DNA of 35,528 bases. It comes from Candidatus Rokuibacteriota bacterium (GTDB lineage: Bacteria; Methylomirabilota; Methylomirabilia; Rokubacteriales; CSP1-6). Shown here in pieces: positions 22,342 to 31,058 of the stretch; position 1 is the first letter of the stretch, and each line of letters opens with the position of its first letter. Made by a program: the position numbers and the translations under genes. The notes beneath the pieces were generated by a model. That model was not told the origin of the DNA. It searched no databases and saw nothing but the letters and a program-made list of their open reading frames with translations. The DNA lies in the NCBI GenBank assembly GCA_003220675.1, contig QHTD01000060.1, positions 1-35,528 on the forward strand, read 5' to 3'.

Positions 22342-22971
22342 ATGGCAGAGCCCTGGCGGATCGAAGGCGAGTACCTCGAGAACTGCAACTGCGAGGTTCT
22401 GTGTCCCTGTCTCTTGGGGCCGCGCAACGCGCGAGGCGGCGCAACGGCGCGACCGACCGAGGGTCACTGCGACGTACCCCTGGTCTTCCGCATCGAGCGA
22501 GGTCAGTATGGGCGGCTCGACCTCGGCGGCACCCATGCCGCGCTCGTCATCCACACCCCCGGCCCGATGGGCGAGGGGAACTGGACCATCGGCGCTTACC
22601 TCGACCAGCGGGCGAGCGACGAGCAGCGCCGCGCGCTGGAACAGATCTTCACCGGTCACGCCGGCGGCGTCCTCGGGGTACTCTGGGGCCTCGCGACCAA
22701 GCGGCTGCCGACGCGTGTGGCGCCCATCGAGTTCGGCAAGGACGGCCGGCGGCGCTCGGCTCGCATCGGGGATCACCTGGAGGTGGAGATCGAGGGCATC
22801 GAGGGGCGCCAGCCCGACACCGAGACCTGGATCGACAACGTCAGGCACCCGGTCTCCACCCGGCTGGCCGCCGCGCGCGCCGTCCGGATGTCCTACCGGG
22901 ACCACGGCCTCAACTGGAACCACACCGGCCGCAACGGCCACTACTCCGCCTTCGTCTGGTCGGGACCCTAG
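22342..22971 (+). CDS. DUF1326 domain protein
   Basis: 209 residues from MAEPWRIEGEYLENCNCEVLCPCLLG. The N-terminal cluster of four cysteines (CNCEVLCPC) is the signature of DUF1326 and could bind metal. Other blocks are TEGHCDVPLVFRIERGQYG, IFTGHAGGVLGVLWGLATKRLPTRVAPIEF and the C-terminal YRDHGLNWNHTGRNGHYSAFVWSGP. Function of the family is unknown. The ATG is preceded by a GGAGG-like stretch about 12 nt upstream. Divergent from cobS with about 100 bp between starts; no DUF2182 partner membrane gene, which often accompanies DUF1326, is seen next to it. Confidence 0.85.
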   Translation: MAEPWRIEGEYLENCNCEVLCPCLLGPRNARGGATARPTEGHCDVPLVFRIERGQYGRLDLGGTHAALVIHTPGPMGEGNWTIGAYLDQRASDEQRRALEQIFTGHAGGVLGVLWGLATKRLPTRVAPIEFGKDGRRRSARIGDHLEVEIEGIEGRQPDTETWIDNVRHPVSTRLAAARAVRMSYRDHGLNWNHTGRNGHYSAFVWSGP

Positions 22972-22997
22972 CGCGCTCGGTGTTAGAGTGGACGGCG

Positions 22998-23172
22998 GTG
23001 CTCGACCTCGATGTTGAGCTCCGTCGCATCGCCGAGTCGCCCGAGCCGGTGGTGTCGCCTACGCGCTCGCCGGAGGCTCCGCCGTGTCGATCCACACGCC
23101 GACTGCGTGGGGAGCGGTGAACGGGCTTGAGTGCCGGGGTCATTCAATTCCGCGACAGGGCCCGAAAGCTTA
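22998..23172 (+). pseudogene. Remnant of a nucleotidyltransferase-type gene (N-terminal fragment, frameshifted)
   Basis: One frame reads VLDLDVELRRIAESPEPV. After a one-base shift near 23048 the next frame continues GGVAYALAGGSAVSIHTPTAWG and degenerates to a stop at 23172. The combination ELRRIAES...GVAYALAGG-AVSI is the typical start of nucleotidyltransferase/DUF6036-like proteins, where the GG-S/L motif begins the catalytic fold. The acidic catalytic residues and everything after are missing, so this is a decayed fragment. Confidence 0.55.
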
Positions 23173-23218
23173 GATCGGACGTCCCGGTTTCGATCAGGAA
23201 TGCGAAAGGAGGGACGGG

Positions 23219-23785
23219 ATGAGCCTACAAGATCGGGTCACGAATATCTTGCTGCGGCCACAAGAGGAGTGGACGGTGATCGCCGGGGAGCGCTCGCGTA
23301 TGGGCGAGTTGTACCTGTCGTACGTCGCCCCGCTGGCAGCCATCGGCCCCCTGGCCTCGGTCGTCGGGCTCTCAGTGATCGGCTATGGTAACCCCGTGAC
23401 GGGGCACTACCGCGTGGCATTCGGCAACTCCATCACCCAGGCCGTCGTGACGTACGTCTCCAGCCTGATCGGCATCTACGTGCTCGCGGTCATCATCGAG
23501 CGCCTGACCCCATTCTTCTCGGGCTGGGAGGATCAGCGCCAGGCGTTCAAGCTTGCGGCCTATTCCAGCACCCCCGCCTTGCTGGCCGGCGGCTTCCGCC
23601 TGATCCCGGCGCTGGACTTCCTGGTGCTCCTGGGCTTCTACAGCCTCTACCTCCTCTACCTGGGTGCGCCCGTGCTCATGAGGGTGCCCCAACAGAACGT
23701 CGTGGGGTATGCGGCGACAGTCATCGTCGCGGCCGCCGCCATCTTCTTCGTGATCAGCGTGATCGGCGGCTGGTTTCTCCCCTAG
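23219..23785 (+). CDS. Yip1-domain membrane protein
   Basis: 188 residues, MSLQDRVTNILLRPQEEWTVIAGE at the N-terminus with AAGGAGGGA upstream. About five hydrophobic segments follow, including YVAPLAAIGPLASVVGLSVIGYG, YVSSLIGIYVLAVIIERLTPFF and VVGYAATVIVAAAAIFFVISVIGGWF. The order RPQEEW...YVAPLAAI...KLAAYSSTPALLAGGF is the pattern of bacterial Yip1 family proteins. Role unknown; such proteins sit in the inner membrane. Convergent with the carboxyltransferase gene, 26 bp between stops. Confidence 0.85.
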   Translation: MSLQDRVTNILLRPQEEWTVIAGERSRMGELYLSYVAPLAAIGPLASVVGLSVIGYGNPVTGHYRVAFGNSITQAVVTYVSSLIGIYVLAVIIERLTPFFSGWEDQRQAFKLAAYSSTPALLAGGFRLIPALDFLVLLGFYSLYLLYLGAPVLMRVPQQNVVGYAATVIVAAAAIFFVISVIGGWFLP

Positions 23786-23811
23786 CGCGCCACCGGGAAC
23801 GCCGGGCGGCG

Positions 23812-25341
23812 CTACACCGGGTAGACGCCGTTGCGGCGCGGAGGGAATTCGTGGACCTTGGTCTGCGCGTACGCGAGGCGCTTCAGCAGCTCGTCGCGGA
23901 GCACCGAGCCCGGCACGATGTCGTCCACGAGCATCTCCGAGGCGAGCTTGGCGATGTCGACGTCTCGCGCGTACTCTTCGCGCTTCGCCTTCACGTAGGC
24001 CGCGCGCTCGCTCTCGGGCAGCTCCATGATCTTGTTGTAGTAGACCGCGTTCACGGCCGGCTCGGGCCCCATGATCGCGATCTGCCCCTGCGGGAGCGCG
24101 AGCGCCGCGTCGGGCTCGAACGCCGGCCCGCACATCGCGTACAGCCCGGCACCGTAGCACTTGCGGACGATCACCGAGATCTTCGGCACGGTCGCCTGCG
24201 AGGTCGCGAAGATCATCTTCGCGCCGTGGCGGATGATCCCCTCGCGCTCGACCTTGGTCCCGACCATGAACCCGGCGACGTCGGCGAGGTACACGAGGGG
24301 GATGTTGTAGGCGTTGCAGAGCCAGATGAACCGCGCCGCCTTGTCGGCGGAGTCCGCGAAGAGGACGCCCCCCTTCACCTTCGGCTGGTTGGCGACGATC
24401 CCGACGGGCCGGCCGCCGAGGCGCGCCAAGCCGACGATGATCTCGCGCGCGAAGAGGCGCTTGATCTCGAACCACGACCCCGCGTCCACCACACGGTCGA
24501 TGACCTCGTACATGTCGAAATACTTCCGCTGGTCGTAGGGCACGATCTCGTCGATCGACCTGCCGGCCTTGGGGTCGATGGCGTCGCGCGTGGGCGGCAG
24601 CTCCCGGTACGACTGAGGCATGTACCCGAGGTAGTGCTTGGCAAGCTCGATCGCCTCCTCGTCGGACGCCGCGAGCACGTCGCCGCACCCGGAGACCTCG
24701 CAGTGCATCCGCGCGCCGCCGAGCTCCTCGAGCGTCGTCTTCTCGCCGATCGCCATCTCGACCATCCGCGGACTGCCGACGTAGAGCGACGCCTTGCCGT
24801 CCACCATGATCACGACGTCGGTGAGGGCCGGCAAGTACGCCGAGCCCGCCGGCGAGGGGCCGAACAGGATGCAGACCTGGGGCACGACGCCCGAGAGCTG
24901 CACCTCGTTGTAGAAAATGCGCCCCGCGTGGAAGCGCCCGGGGAAGATCTTGATCTGCTCCGAGATGCGACCGCCGGCGGCGTCCACAAGGTATAGAAGG
25001 GGCACGCGGAGGCGCGCGGCCTTCTCCTGGATGCGCACGATCTTCTGCACGGTCTTCTCGCCCCACGAGCCGGCCTTGACCGTGTAGTCGTTGGCCATGA
25101 CGCACACCGGGCGGCCGCCGACCCGGCCGACCCCCGTCACGACGCCGTCCGCCGGCGTGTCCGGCTCCTGCGAGCGCGCGAAGAGCCAGTCCTCCTGGAA
25201 GTCGGAGCCGGGGTCGAGGAGGAGCTTCAGGCGGTCGCGGACGAAGAGCTTGCCTTCCTCGCGAAGCTTCTCGCGGTACTTCGTGTGGCCCTGCTCGATC
25301 CGGGCCCGCTCCTGGAAGTATCGCTCCTCGCCTGTGCTCAC
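23812..25341 (-). CDS. Acyl-CoA carboxylase carboxyltransferase (beta) subunit
   Basis: 509 residues with two crotonase-fold carboxyltransferase halves. N-half: RDRLKLLLDPGSDFQEDWLF, ADGVVTGVGRVGGRPVCVMANDYTVKAGSWGEKT, LVDAAGGRISEQI, and the oxyanion segment FGPSPAGSAYLPALTDVVIMV. C-half: ARLGGRPVGIVANQPKVKGGVLFADSADKAARFI, LVYLADVAGFMVGTKVEREGIIRHGAKMIFA and the C-terminal AIMGPEPAVNAVYYNKI. This fits propionyl-/methylcrotonyl-/geranyl-CoA carboxylase beta subunits; the exact acyl-CoA is not determinable. The biotin carboxylase/BCCP partner is not in the window. Start is a GTG with GGAGCGTAGG just upstream, 12 bp after the sigma-factor fusion gene. Confidence 0.93.
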   Translation of the reverse strand: MSTGEERYFQERARIEQGHTKYREKLREEGKLFVRDRLKLLLDPGSDFQEDWLFARSQEPDTPADGVVTGVGRVGGRPVCVMANDYTVKAGSWGEKTVQKIVRIQEKAARLRVPLLYLVDAAGGRISEQIKIFPGRFHAGRIFYNEVQLSGVVPQVCILFGPSPAGSAYLPALTDVVIMVDGKASLYVGSPRMVEMAIGEKTTLEELGGARMHCEVSGCGDVLAASDEEAIELAKHYLGYMPQSYRELPPTRDAIDPKAGRSIDEIVPYDQRKYFDMYEVIDRVVDAGSWFEIKRLFAREIIVGLARLGGRPVGIVANQPKVKGGVLFADSADKAARFIWLCNAYNIPLVYLADVAGFMVGTKVEREGIIRHGAKMIFATSQATVPKISVIVRKCYGAGLYAMCGPAFEPDAALALPQGQIAIMGPEPAVNAVYYNKIMELPESERAAYVKAKREEYARDVDIAKLASEMLVDDIVPGSVLRDELLKRLAYAQTKVHEFPPRRNGVYPV

Positions 25342-25353
25342 CCTACGCTCCGA

Positions 25354-26376
25354 TCACGGGTTGGGGTGGCCCCACACGATGATGATGAGCGTACCGTCAC
25401 CGTAGCGAGGCCCGCCGATAACCGCGGGGTTGCCCGACTGCGTCTGGATGTTGGTCGTGACCTCGGTGAGACTTCCGCGTGTGAGGCGCACGTTGAGCTT
25501 CAGCGTGGCCCCCCGGACACTCTCCGGCGTGACTTCGAGCTGGCGGTCGCCGGGTACGGGCCAGCGCTGGGTCGCGCCGACAGGCACCTCGGCCCGGTAG
25601 CGCTCGAGCGACGTGTATTCCTTGTAGCGGAAAAGCTGCCGGAGCTTCGGCAGGAAGCTTTGGAGGCGCTCGTCCGGCCCCGCGGGCGCGAGCCGCATGC
25701 CGGGCGGCGGCGGCGTGTCGCTGGCGAGAACGACGCGGGTCCCGAAGAGCACGATCTGCTGCGCCGCCACGGGGGTCGTGCCGAGGAGCGCCAGCAGGGC
25801 GAGCACGACGCCGAGCAGGGGGCGGAGCGCCGCGCGCAGGCGTTTGCGCGCGTGGTGCAGACGCGACATGACGGTTCCCATCGGGATCCCCAGCACCTCT
25901 GCGATCTCGCGGTACGAGAGGCCCTCGAGATCACTCAACATGATAATCGCGCGGTGATGCTCCGGCAAAGCGTCGAGCGCGCGCTCGATTCGCCGCCGCT
26001 CCTCGGCGCGCGCCGCACGCGCGTCGGGCGCCTCACCCGAGTCGATCAGCTCGCGGTCCCATTGCTCCTCGTCGACGCGCTCGGTCCCGAAGGCCCGCCC
26101 GCGCGCGGCCCGCGCTCGGGCGCGATCGGACGCGACGTTCATGGTGATTCGGAACAGCCACGTGTAGAAGGCCGACTGTCGCCGGAACGACGGGAGCCCT
26201 TCCCACGCGCGGATGAACGCCTCCTGGGCGACGTCCCACGCCTCCTCCGTGTCCCGCAGGACGTTGAACGCGAGGCGGTAGACCCGTTGACGGTATTTCT
26301 GGACCAGCGGCTCGAACGCCGTGACGTCGCCCGAGCGGCAACGCTCGACCAGGGCGAGATCGTCGAGGTCCGGCAC
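25354..26376 (-). CDS. ECF sigma factor fused to a membrane segment and an extracytoplasmic domain
   Basis: 340 residues. Region 2 of an ECF (sigma-24) factor is at residues about 10-85 (FEPLVQKYRQRVYRLAFNVLRDTEEAWDVAQEAFIRAWEGL, FYTWLFRITMNVASDRAR). Region 4 is at 128-183 (ERALDALPEHHRAIIMLSDLEGLSYREIAEVLGIPMGTVMSRLHHARKRL). The frame continues through LLGVVLALLALLGTTPVAA (186-205) into a ~135-residue beta-rich domain ending GGPRYGDGTLIIIVWGHPNP. Seen as one protein it would tether a sigma factor to the membrane. Alternatively the in-frame ATG at 25869 (MSRLHHARKRLRAALRPLLG) would give a separate exported protein with a normal signal peptide, nested in the sigma gene. The tail domain is not one I can name. 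The start is GTG. Confidence 0.8.
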   Translation of the reverse strand: MPDLDDLALVERCRSGDVTAFEPLVQKYRQRVYRLAFNVLRDTEEAWDVAQEAFIRAWEGLPSFRRQSAFYTWLFRITMNVASDRARARAARGRAFGTERVDEEQWDRELIDSGEAPDARAARAEERRRIERALDALPEHHRAIIMLSDLEGLSYREIAEVLGIPMGTVMSRLHHARKRLRAALRPLLGVVLALLALLGTTPVAAQQIVLFGTRVVLASDTPPPPGMRLAPAGPDERLQSFLPKLRQLFRYKEYTSLERYRAEVPVGATQRWPVPGDRQLEVTPESVRGATLKLNVRLTRGSLTEVTTNIQTQSGNPAVIGGPRYGDGTLIIIVWGHPNP

Positions 26377-26434
26377 GGATCACCCGCGCGCCCCGCGCAC
26401 GTCGCCGGTTAGACGGCGGCGCGGATGCGGCGAT

Positions 26435-26905
26435 TCACCGACGGGCGCGCGCAAGCGGACGCGCGCGCGCGAGCGCCGCGAGCGCGTCGAGCCCGAGCAA
26501 GTAGCTCTGCGTGCCGAAGCCCGAGATCTGGCCGCGCGCGACGGCGGCGATCACCGAGTGGCGGCGAAACTCTTCGCGCCCGTGCACGTTGGAGAGGTGA
26601 ACTTCGACGACCGGGAGCTTGATGGAGGCGACGGCGTCCCGCAGCGCGATCGAGTAGTGAGTGTACGCGCCGGGGTTGAGGATGACGCCGCCGAAGCCCG
26701 CGCCCTCCGCCGACTGTAGCCAGTCGACCAGCTGGCCTTCGACGTTCGACTGACGGCACTCGACGCGCATGCCTCGGCGCCGGGCGTGCTCGCGGATCAG
26801 GCGGTCGAGTTGCGCGAGCGTCACGCGCCCGTAGACCGACGGCTCCCGCGAGCCGAGGAGGTTGAGGTTGGGACCGTGCAGCACGAGCGCTGCTCGCACG
26901 CTCAT
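26435..26905 (-). CDS. aroQ: Type II 3-dehydroquinate dehydratase
   Basis: 156 residues. Catalyses dehydration of 3-dehydroquinate to 3-dehydroshikimate in the shikimate pathway. Conserved pattern [20 protein letters not shown] with the catalytic Tyr, [16 protein letters not shown], the [15 protein letters not shown] loop, and the catalytic His in [18 protein letters not shown]. The C-terminus [19 protein letters not shown] is standard, followed by an arginine-rich tail. Starts MSVRAAL. It lies upstream of the sigma-factor gene in the same direction, 58 bp apart. Confidence 0.94.
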   Translation of the reverse strand: MSVRAALVLHGPNLNLLGSREPSVYGRVTLAQLDRLIREHARRRGMRVECRQSNVEGQLVDWLQSAEGAGFGGVILNPGAYTHYSIALRDAVASIKLPVVEVHLSNVHGREEFRRHSVIAAVARGQISGFGTQSYLLGLDALAALARARPLARARR

Positions 26906-26939
26906 GGCGGGCAGGATAGCACGGCGGTGCGCGCGCGAA

Positions 26940-27671
26940 TCAGCGCCCGCCGAGCGGGGCGAGGAGCCAGTCGGACAACGCGAACAGGGCCAGGCCCGCG
27001 AAGACCGTCCAGCCCAGCGCGGGGCCGCCCTCCCGGTTCACTTCCGGAATCAGGTCCGACGCGGCCACGTAGATCGTGACGCCGGCGGACACGGCGAGCG
27101 CATACCCCACGTGGTGCTCGGCGACGAAGCCGGTCGCGATCGCGCCGGCGATCGTCAGCGCGCCGAGCGTCGCACCCGCGCCGACCGCCGCCGCGCGCGA
27201 GTGCCCGCCGGCGAGCATGATCGACGCGATCGTGAAGCCCTCGGGCACCTTGTGGAGGAAGACGGCCATGGAGAGGAGCGCGCCGAGCGCGGGGCCGATC
27301 ATGAAGCCGGCGGCGATCGCGACGCCGTCGAAGAGCGTGTGCACGCCGAGGCCGAGCAGCGCGAGCCAGCCCGCCGCGGGATCGAGGAGCGCCTCGGGAT
27401 GCACCTCTTCGCCGAAGTGGAAGTGGGGCGCGACCGTGTGCTCGAAGAGGTGAATGCCGAAGTAGCCGATGAGGACGAAGAGGAAGGCGTGCGGGATGTT
27501 AGCGCTCTCGGGCAGCATCCGGACGAATGCCGCCGCGAGCATGAAGCCGGCCCCGGCGGCGACGAAGTACCGGAGCGGCGCCTGCCCCTTCCGGTGGGCG
27601 GTCACGACGAGCACGGCGCCCGCGAGATCGGCGGCCGCCGCGACCGTCGCGAAGGTCAGGTATGCTAACAT
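26940..27671 (-). CDS. ZIP-family metal transporter
   Basis: 243 residues, predominantly hydrophobic. The ZIP metal-binding helices are recognisable: [20 protein letters not shown] (H-x-x-x-D-G) and [19 protein letters not shown] (HKxPEG), and the pre-helix loop carries a histidine-rich stretch [17 protein letters not shown], typical for zinc-binding loops. Likely imports zinc or another divalent cation across the inner membrane. The ATG at 27671 was preferred to the GTG at 27677. Its start is only 17 bp from the divergent gspE start, so the two genes share a very tight promoter region. Confidence 0.9.
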   Translation of the reverse strand: MLAYLTFATVAAAADLAGAVLVVTAHRKGQAPLRYFVAAGAGFMLAAAFVRMLPESANIPHAFLFVLIGYFGIHLFEHTVAPHFHFGEEVHPEALLDPAAGWLALLGLGVHTLFDGVAIAAGFMIGPALGALLSMAVFLHKVPEGFTIASIMLAGGHSRAAAVGAGATLGALTIAGAIATGFVAEHHVGYALAVSAGVTIYVAASDLIPEVNREGGPALGWTVFAGLALFALSDWLLAPLGGR

Positions 27672-27688
27672 GGTCACGCGAGCATAGC

Positions 27689-29383
27689 ATGGTCATCGCA
27701 GCGCTTCTTCGCCGTCTCGGCGAGATCCTGGTCCAGGAACGCCTGACCACCCCTGACGTCGTGGAGGAAGCCCTCGCGCGCGCCAAGACGACCGGCGAGC
27801 GCCTGGGCGAGGCGCTCGTGGCGCTCGGCGCGGTCAAGAGCGAGGAGGTGCTGCGTGCGCTCGCGCAGCAGCAGAACCTCGCCTATCTGTCCCGCGACGA
27901 GCTGCCGTCGCCGCTGCCCATCGTCAAGAACCTCTCGGCAAAGTACCTCCGGCAGTACGCCGTGTGCCCCGTGAGCGTCGAGAACGGCCAGCTGACCGTC
28001 GCCACGGCCGACCCGCTGAACCCGGTCGTCGTGGACGACCTCCGCCAGTTCACCGGGCTCGCGGTGAAGCTGGTCGTCAGCTCCGCGGAGGCGATCACCG
28101 AGGCGATCGACCGGACGTACGACGGAGCGGCCACGCCGCTCCAACGGATCGTCGACGGCATGGAAGACGAGCGCAAGGGTGAAGGCGAGGAGGACGTCAA
28201 CCAGCTCCGTGACATGGCGTTCGAGGCGCCGGTCGTCCGGCTCGTGAACCTCCTCATCGAGAATGCGATCGCCGCCCAGGCCTCGGACATCCATATCGAG
28301 CCCTTCGAGGACACGCTCCGGATCCGCTACCGCCTGGACGGCATCCTGTTCGACCAGGAGGCGCCGCCGCGGCGACTGCAGGCCGCGGTGACCTCGCGCA
28401 TCAAGCTCATGGCGGAGATGAACATCGCCGAGCGGCGGCTGCCCCAGGACGGGCGCATCCGCGTGACGGTCCCCGGCCGGCGGGTGGACATCCGCGTCTC
28501 CACGATCCCGACCGTGCATGGCGAGTCGATCGTCATGCGGCTGCTCGACCGCTCGAGCGTGTTCCTGGCGCTCGAGAAGCTCGGCTTCGCGCCGGGCACG
28601 CTCCGGCACTTCGAGTCGCTCATCAAGCGCCCGCACGGTATCGTGCTCGTCACCGGGCCGACGGGCTCCGGCAAGACGACGACGCTCTACGGGGCGCTCG
28701 ACAAGATCAACTTGCCCGACCGAAAGATCATCACGGTCGAGGACCCGGTCGAATATCAGCTCAAGGGCGTCAACCAAATCCCCGTGAAGCCGAAGATCGG
28801 GCTCACGTTCGCCACGGGGCTCCGGCACATCGTCCGGCAGGACCCGGACGTGATCCTCATCGGCGAGATCCGCGACCTCGAGACCGCGGAGATCGCTATC
28901 CAGGCGGCGCTCACCGGCCACATGGTCTTCTCGACGCTCCACACGAACGACGCGCCCGGCGCGATCACGCGACTGCAAGATATGGGCGTGGAGGCCTATC
29001 TGGTCGCCTCCGTGCTCGAAGGCGTGCTCGCCCAGCGGCTCGTGCGGCGGATCTGCACCGCCTGCCGCGTCCCCGACACGCCCAGCGCCGCCGACCTCGA
29101 GGCGCTCGGGATCGAGGGGGCAGCGGACCGGCAACTCTACCGCGGACGTGGCTGCGACGAGTGCCGCGGGACCGGCTACCGCGGGCGCACCGGCATCTAC
29201 GAGCTGTTCCCGATCACCGAAGAGGCGCGTAGCCTCATCCTACGGCGCGCGCCGACCCGCGACATCCGTCGCCACGCGATCGAGGGGGGCATGGTCACCC
29301 TCCGGATGGACGGCTGGCTCAAGGCCGGCGAGGGCGTGACGACCGTCGAGGAAATCCTCCGCGTCACCCAGGAAGACGCCTAG
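27689..29383 (+). CDS. gspE: Type II secretion ATPase GspE
   Basis: 564 residues from MVIAALLRRLGEILVQERLTT; an upstream in-frame ATG at 27662 would overlap the divergent ZIP gene. The N-terminal GspE_N/MshEN domain (about 1-150) is followed by the NTPase core: EAPVVRLVNLLIENAIAAQASDIHIEPFEDTLRIRYRLDG, Walker A GPTGSGKTTT near 322-331, Asp box ITVEDPVEYQL, Walker B DPDVILIGEIRD and the His box FSTLHTNDAPGA. A tetracysteine zinc motif (CTAC ... CDEC) lies near the C-terminus as in canonical GspE. It powers pseudopilus assembly. First gene of gspE-M; the stop is 5 bp from gspF. Confidence 0.95.
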   Translation: MVIAALLRRLGEILVQERLTTPDVVEEALARAKTTGERLGEALVALGAVKSEEVLRALAQQQNLAYLSRDELPSPLPIVKNLSAKYLRQYAVCPVSVENGQLTVATADPLNPVVVDDLRQFTGLAVKLVVSSAEAITEAIDRTYDGAATPLQRIVDGMEDERKGEGEEDVNQLRDMAFEAPVVRLVNLLIENAIAAQASDIHIEPFEDTLRIRYRLDGILFDQEAPPRRLQAAVTSRIKLMAEMNIAERRLPQDGRIRVTVPGRRVDIRVSTIPTVHGESIVMRLLDRSSVFLALEKLGFAPGTLRHFESLIKRPHGIVLVTGPTGSGKTTTLYGALDKINLPDRKIITVEDPVEYQLKGVNQIPVKPKIGLTFATGLRHIVRQDPDVILIGEIRDLETAEIAIQAALTGHMVFSTLHTNDAPGAITRLQDMGVEAYLVASVLEGVLAQRLVRRICTACRVPDTPSAADLEALGIEGAADRQLYRGRGCDECRGTGYRGRTGIYELFPITEEARSLILRRAPTRDIRRHAIEGGMVTLRMDGWLKAGEGVTTVEEILRVTQEDA

Positions 29384-29388
29384 TCCAG

Positions 29389-30660
29389 ATGCCCGTCTTC
29401 GTCTATCAGGCGGCCGACCGACGGGGCCAGACCATCGACGGCGTGATGGAGGCGCCCGACGCGCGGGCCGTCGTCGAGCGCCTCCAGAAAGATTCCTACT
29501 TCCCGATCCGCGTGGTCCCCCACGCCGAGCGCGCGCGCTGGCTCGCGTTCGGCCTCTCCGCGCGCGTCGGCCAGCGTGACCTGCTCGCGCTCACCCAGCA
29601 GCTCGCGACTCTGGTCGAGGCGGCGCTCCCGCTCGACCGCGCGCTGGCGATCCAGGAGGAGCTCGCGCCCAACCCGCGCGTGAAGGCGATCGTCGGCGAT
29701 CTGCTCAACAGCGTACGCGGCGGCTCATCGCTCAGCGAGGCGCTCGCCAAGCACCACCCCCGCCCGTTCTCGCGCCTGTACATCAACATGGTACGTGCGG
29801 GCGAGAAGGGCGGCGTCCTCGAGGTCACGCTGCGGCGCCTCGCCGAGTTCCTCGAGTCGCGCGCCGCGTTCACCGAGGCGCTCGTCTCGGCGCTCGCCTA
29901 CCCCGTGGTGATCTTCTCGGTCGGCATCGGCGCAATCGTGTTCCTCATGACGTTCGTGATCCCGCGCTTCGCCACGATCTTCGCCGACCTCGGCCAGGCC
30001 GTGCCGCTCCCGACGCAGATATTGTTGTCGGTCAGCGCGGGCTTCCAGCACTACTGGTGGGTGCTGCTCCTCGCGATCCTCGCGACGGTCCTCGCGTGGC
30101 GGGTGTCGACGGGGACGCCCGAGGGCCGCCTCGCGTGGGACCAGACGGTGCTCCGGCTTCCGCTCATCGGGCGGCTCGCGATGCGGGTGGAGACGGCGCG
30201 CTTCGCGCGCACGCTCGGCACGATGCTCAAGAGCGGCGTGCCGGTCATGGGCGCGCTCGCCGTCGTCGGCGACATGATGACCAACCAGGCGATCGGCCGC
30301 GCCATCGGGCGGCTGGCCGACGGCGTGACGCGCGGCGGCACGATCGCGGCGGGGATGCAGGCCGAGGGCAAGTTCCCCGCGCTCGCGGTGCACATGGTGC
30401 GTGTCGGCGAGGAGACCGGGCGGCTCGAGGAGATGCTTCTCAAGGTGGCCGACACCTTCGAGAACGACGTGCGCATCGAGCTCAAACGGGTGCTCGGGCT
30501 CCTCGAGCCCGCCATCATCCTCGGCATGGGGGTGCTCGTGGCGTTCATCGTGGTGGCGCCACGCCCGTGCCCCGCCGCGATCACTCGCCGGAATTCTTCA
30601 TGTCCGCGATCAGAGCCGTTGCAACCGTCCGGAGCCGGGGGCAACGGGGGTTCACGCTGA
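29389..30660 (+). CDS. gspF: Type II secretion inner-membrane platform protein GspF, atypical C-terminus
   Basis: 423 residues. Start MPVFVYQAADRRGQTIDGVMEAPDARAVVERLQKDSYFPIRV is the canonical GspF N-terminus. Two T2SSF helical domains follow: LTQQLATLVEAALPLDRALAI ... VRAGEKGGVLEVTLRRLAEFLE and ARTLGTMLKSGVPVMGALAVVGDMMTN ... MVRVGEETGRLEEMLLKVADTFE, each followed by membrane helices. The last helix begins LLEPAIILGMGVLVAFIVVA and then breaks off into a hydrophilic 33-residue tail (PRPCPAAITRRNSS...) not typical of the family. The tail overlaps the gspG start by 61 nt. A deletion or frameshift at the gspF-gspG junction is likely. Confidence 0.88.
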   Translation: MPVFVYQAADRRGQTIDGVMEAPDARAVVERLQKDSYFPIRVVPHAERARWLAFGLSARVGQRDLLALTQQLATLVEAALPLDRALAIQEELAPNPRVKAIVGDLLNSVRGGSSLSEALAKHHPRPFSRLYINMVRAGEKGGVLEVTLRRLAEFLESRAAFTEALVSALAYPVVIFSVGIGAIVFLMTFVIPRFATIFADLGQAVPLPTQILLSVSAGFQHYWWVLLLAILATVLAWRVSTGTPEGRLAWDQTVLRLPLIGRLAMRVETARFARTLGTMLKSGVPVMGALAVVGDMMTNQAIGRAIGRLADGVTRGGTIAAGMQAEGKFPALAVHMVRVGEETGRLEEMLLKVADTFENDVRIELKRVLGLLEPAIILGMGVLVAFIVVAPRPCPAAITRRNSSCPRSEPLQPSGAGGNGGSR

Positions 30661-31058
30661 TCGAGCTGCTCGTTGTCATCATCGTGCTGGGGCTGCTCGT
30701 GGGCCTGGTGGGCCCGCGCCTGTTCGGGCGCGTCGGCCAGTCCAAGCAGGCGGCGGCGCGAGCCCAGATCGAACTGCTCGGCGCCGGGCTCGACCAGTAT
30801 CGGCTCGACGCCGGCTCCTACCCGACGACAAGCCAGGGCCTCGACGCGCTCCAGAGGAATCCGGGCGTGGCCAACTGGAACGGCCCGTATCTCAAGAAGG
30901 CCGTACCCAAGGACCCGTGGGGCAACGCTTACAAGTACCGCTGCTGCCCGGGCCAGCACGGCGACTACGACCTCTGGTCCGAGGGCGGCGACGGGCAGCC
31001 GGGCGGGGAAGGCGAGAACGCCGACATCACGTCATGGGACGCGAGCGCGCAGCAGTAG
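30600..31058 (+). CDS. gspG: Major pseudopilin GspG
   Basis: 152 residues from MSAIRAVATVRSRGQRGFTLIELLVVIIVLGLLVG. The prepilin leader ends G|FTLIE, the site for prepilin peptidase GspO, which is not in the window. The body has the GspG hallmark DQYRLDAGSYPTTSQGLDALQ and the calcium-loop region KDPWGNAYKYRCCPGQHGDYDLWSEGGDGQPGGEGENADITSW. An adjacent Cys-Cys pair in this loop is unusual. Main subunit of the secretion pseudopilus. The start lies inside the odd gspF tail; the ribosome-binding site is weak. Confidence 0.92.
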   Translation: MSAIRAVATVRSRGQRGFTLIELLVVIIVLGLLVGLVGPRLFGRVGQSKQAAARAQIELLGAGLDQYRLDAGSYPTTSQGLDALQRNPGVANWNGPYLKKAVPKDPWGNAYKYRCCPGQHGDYDLWSEGGDGQPGGEGENADITSWDASAQQ

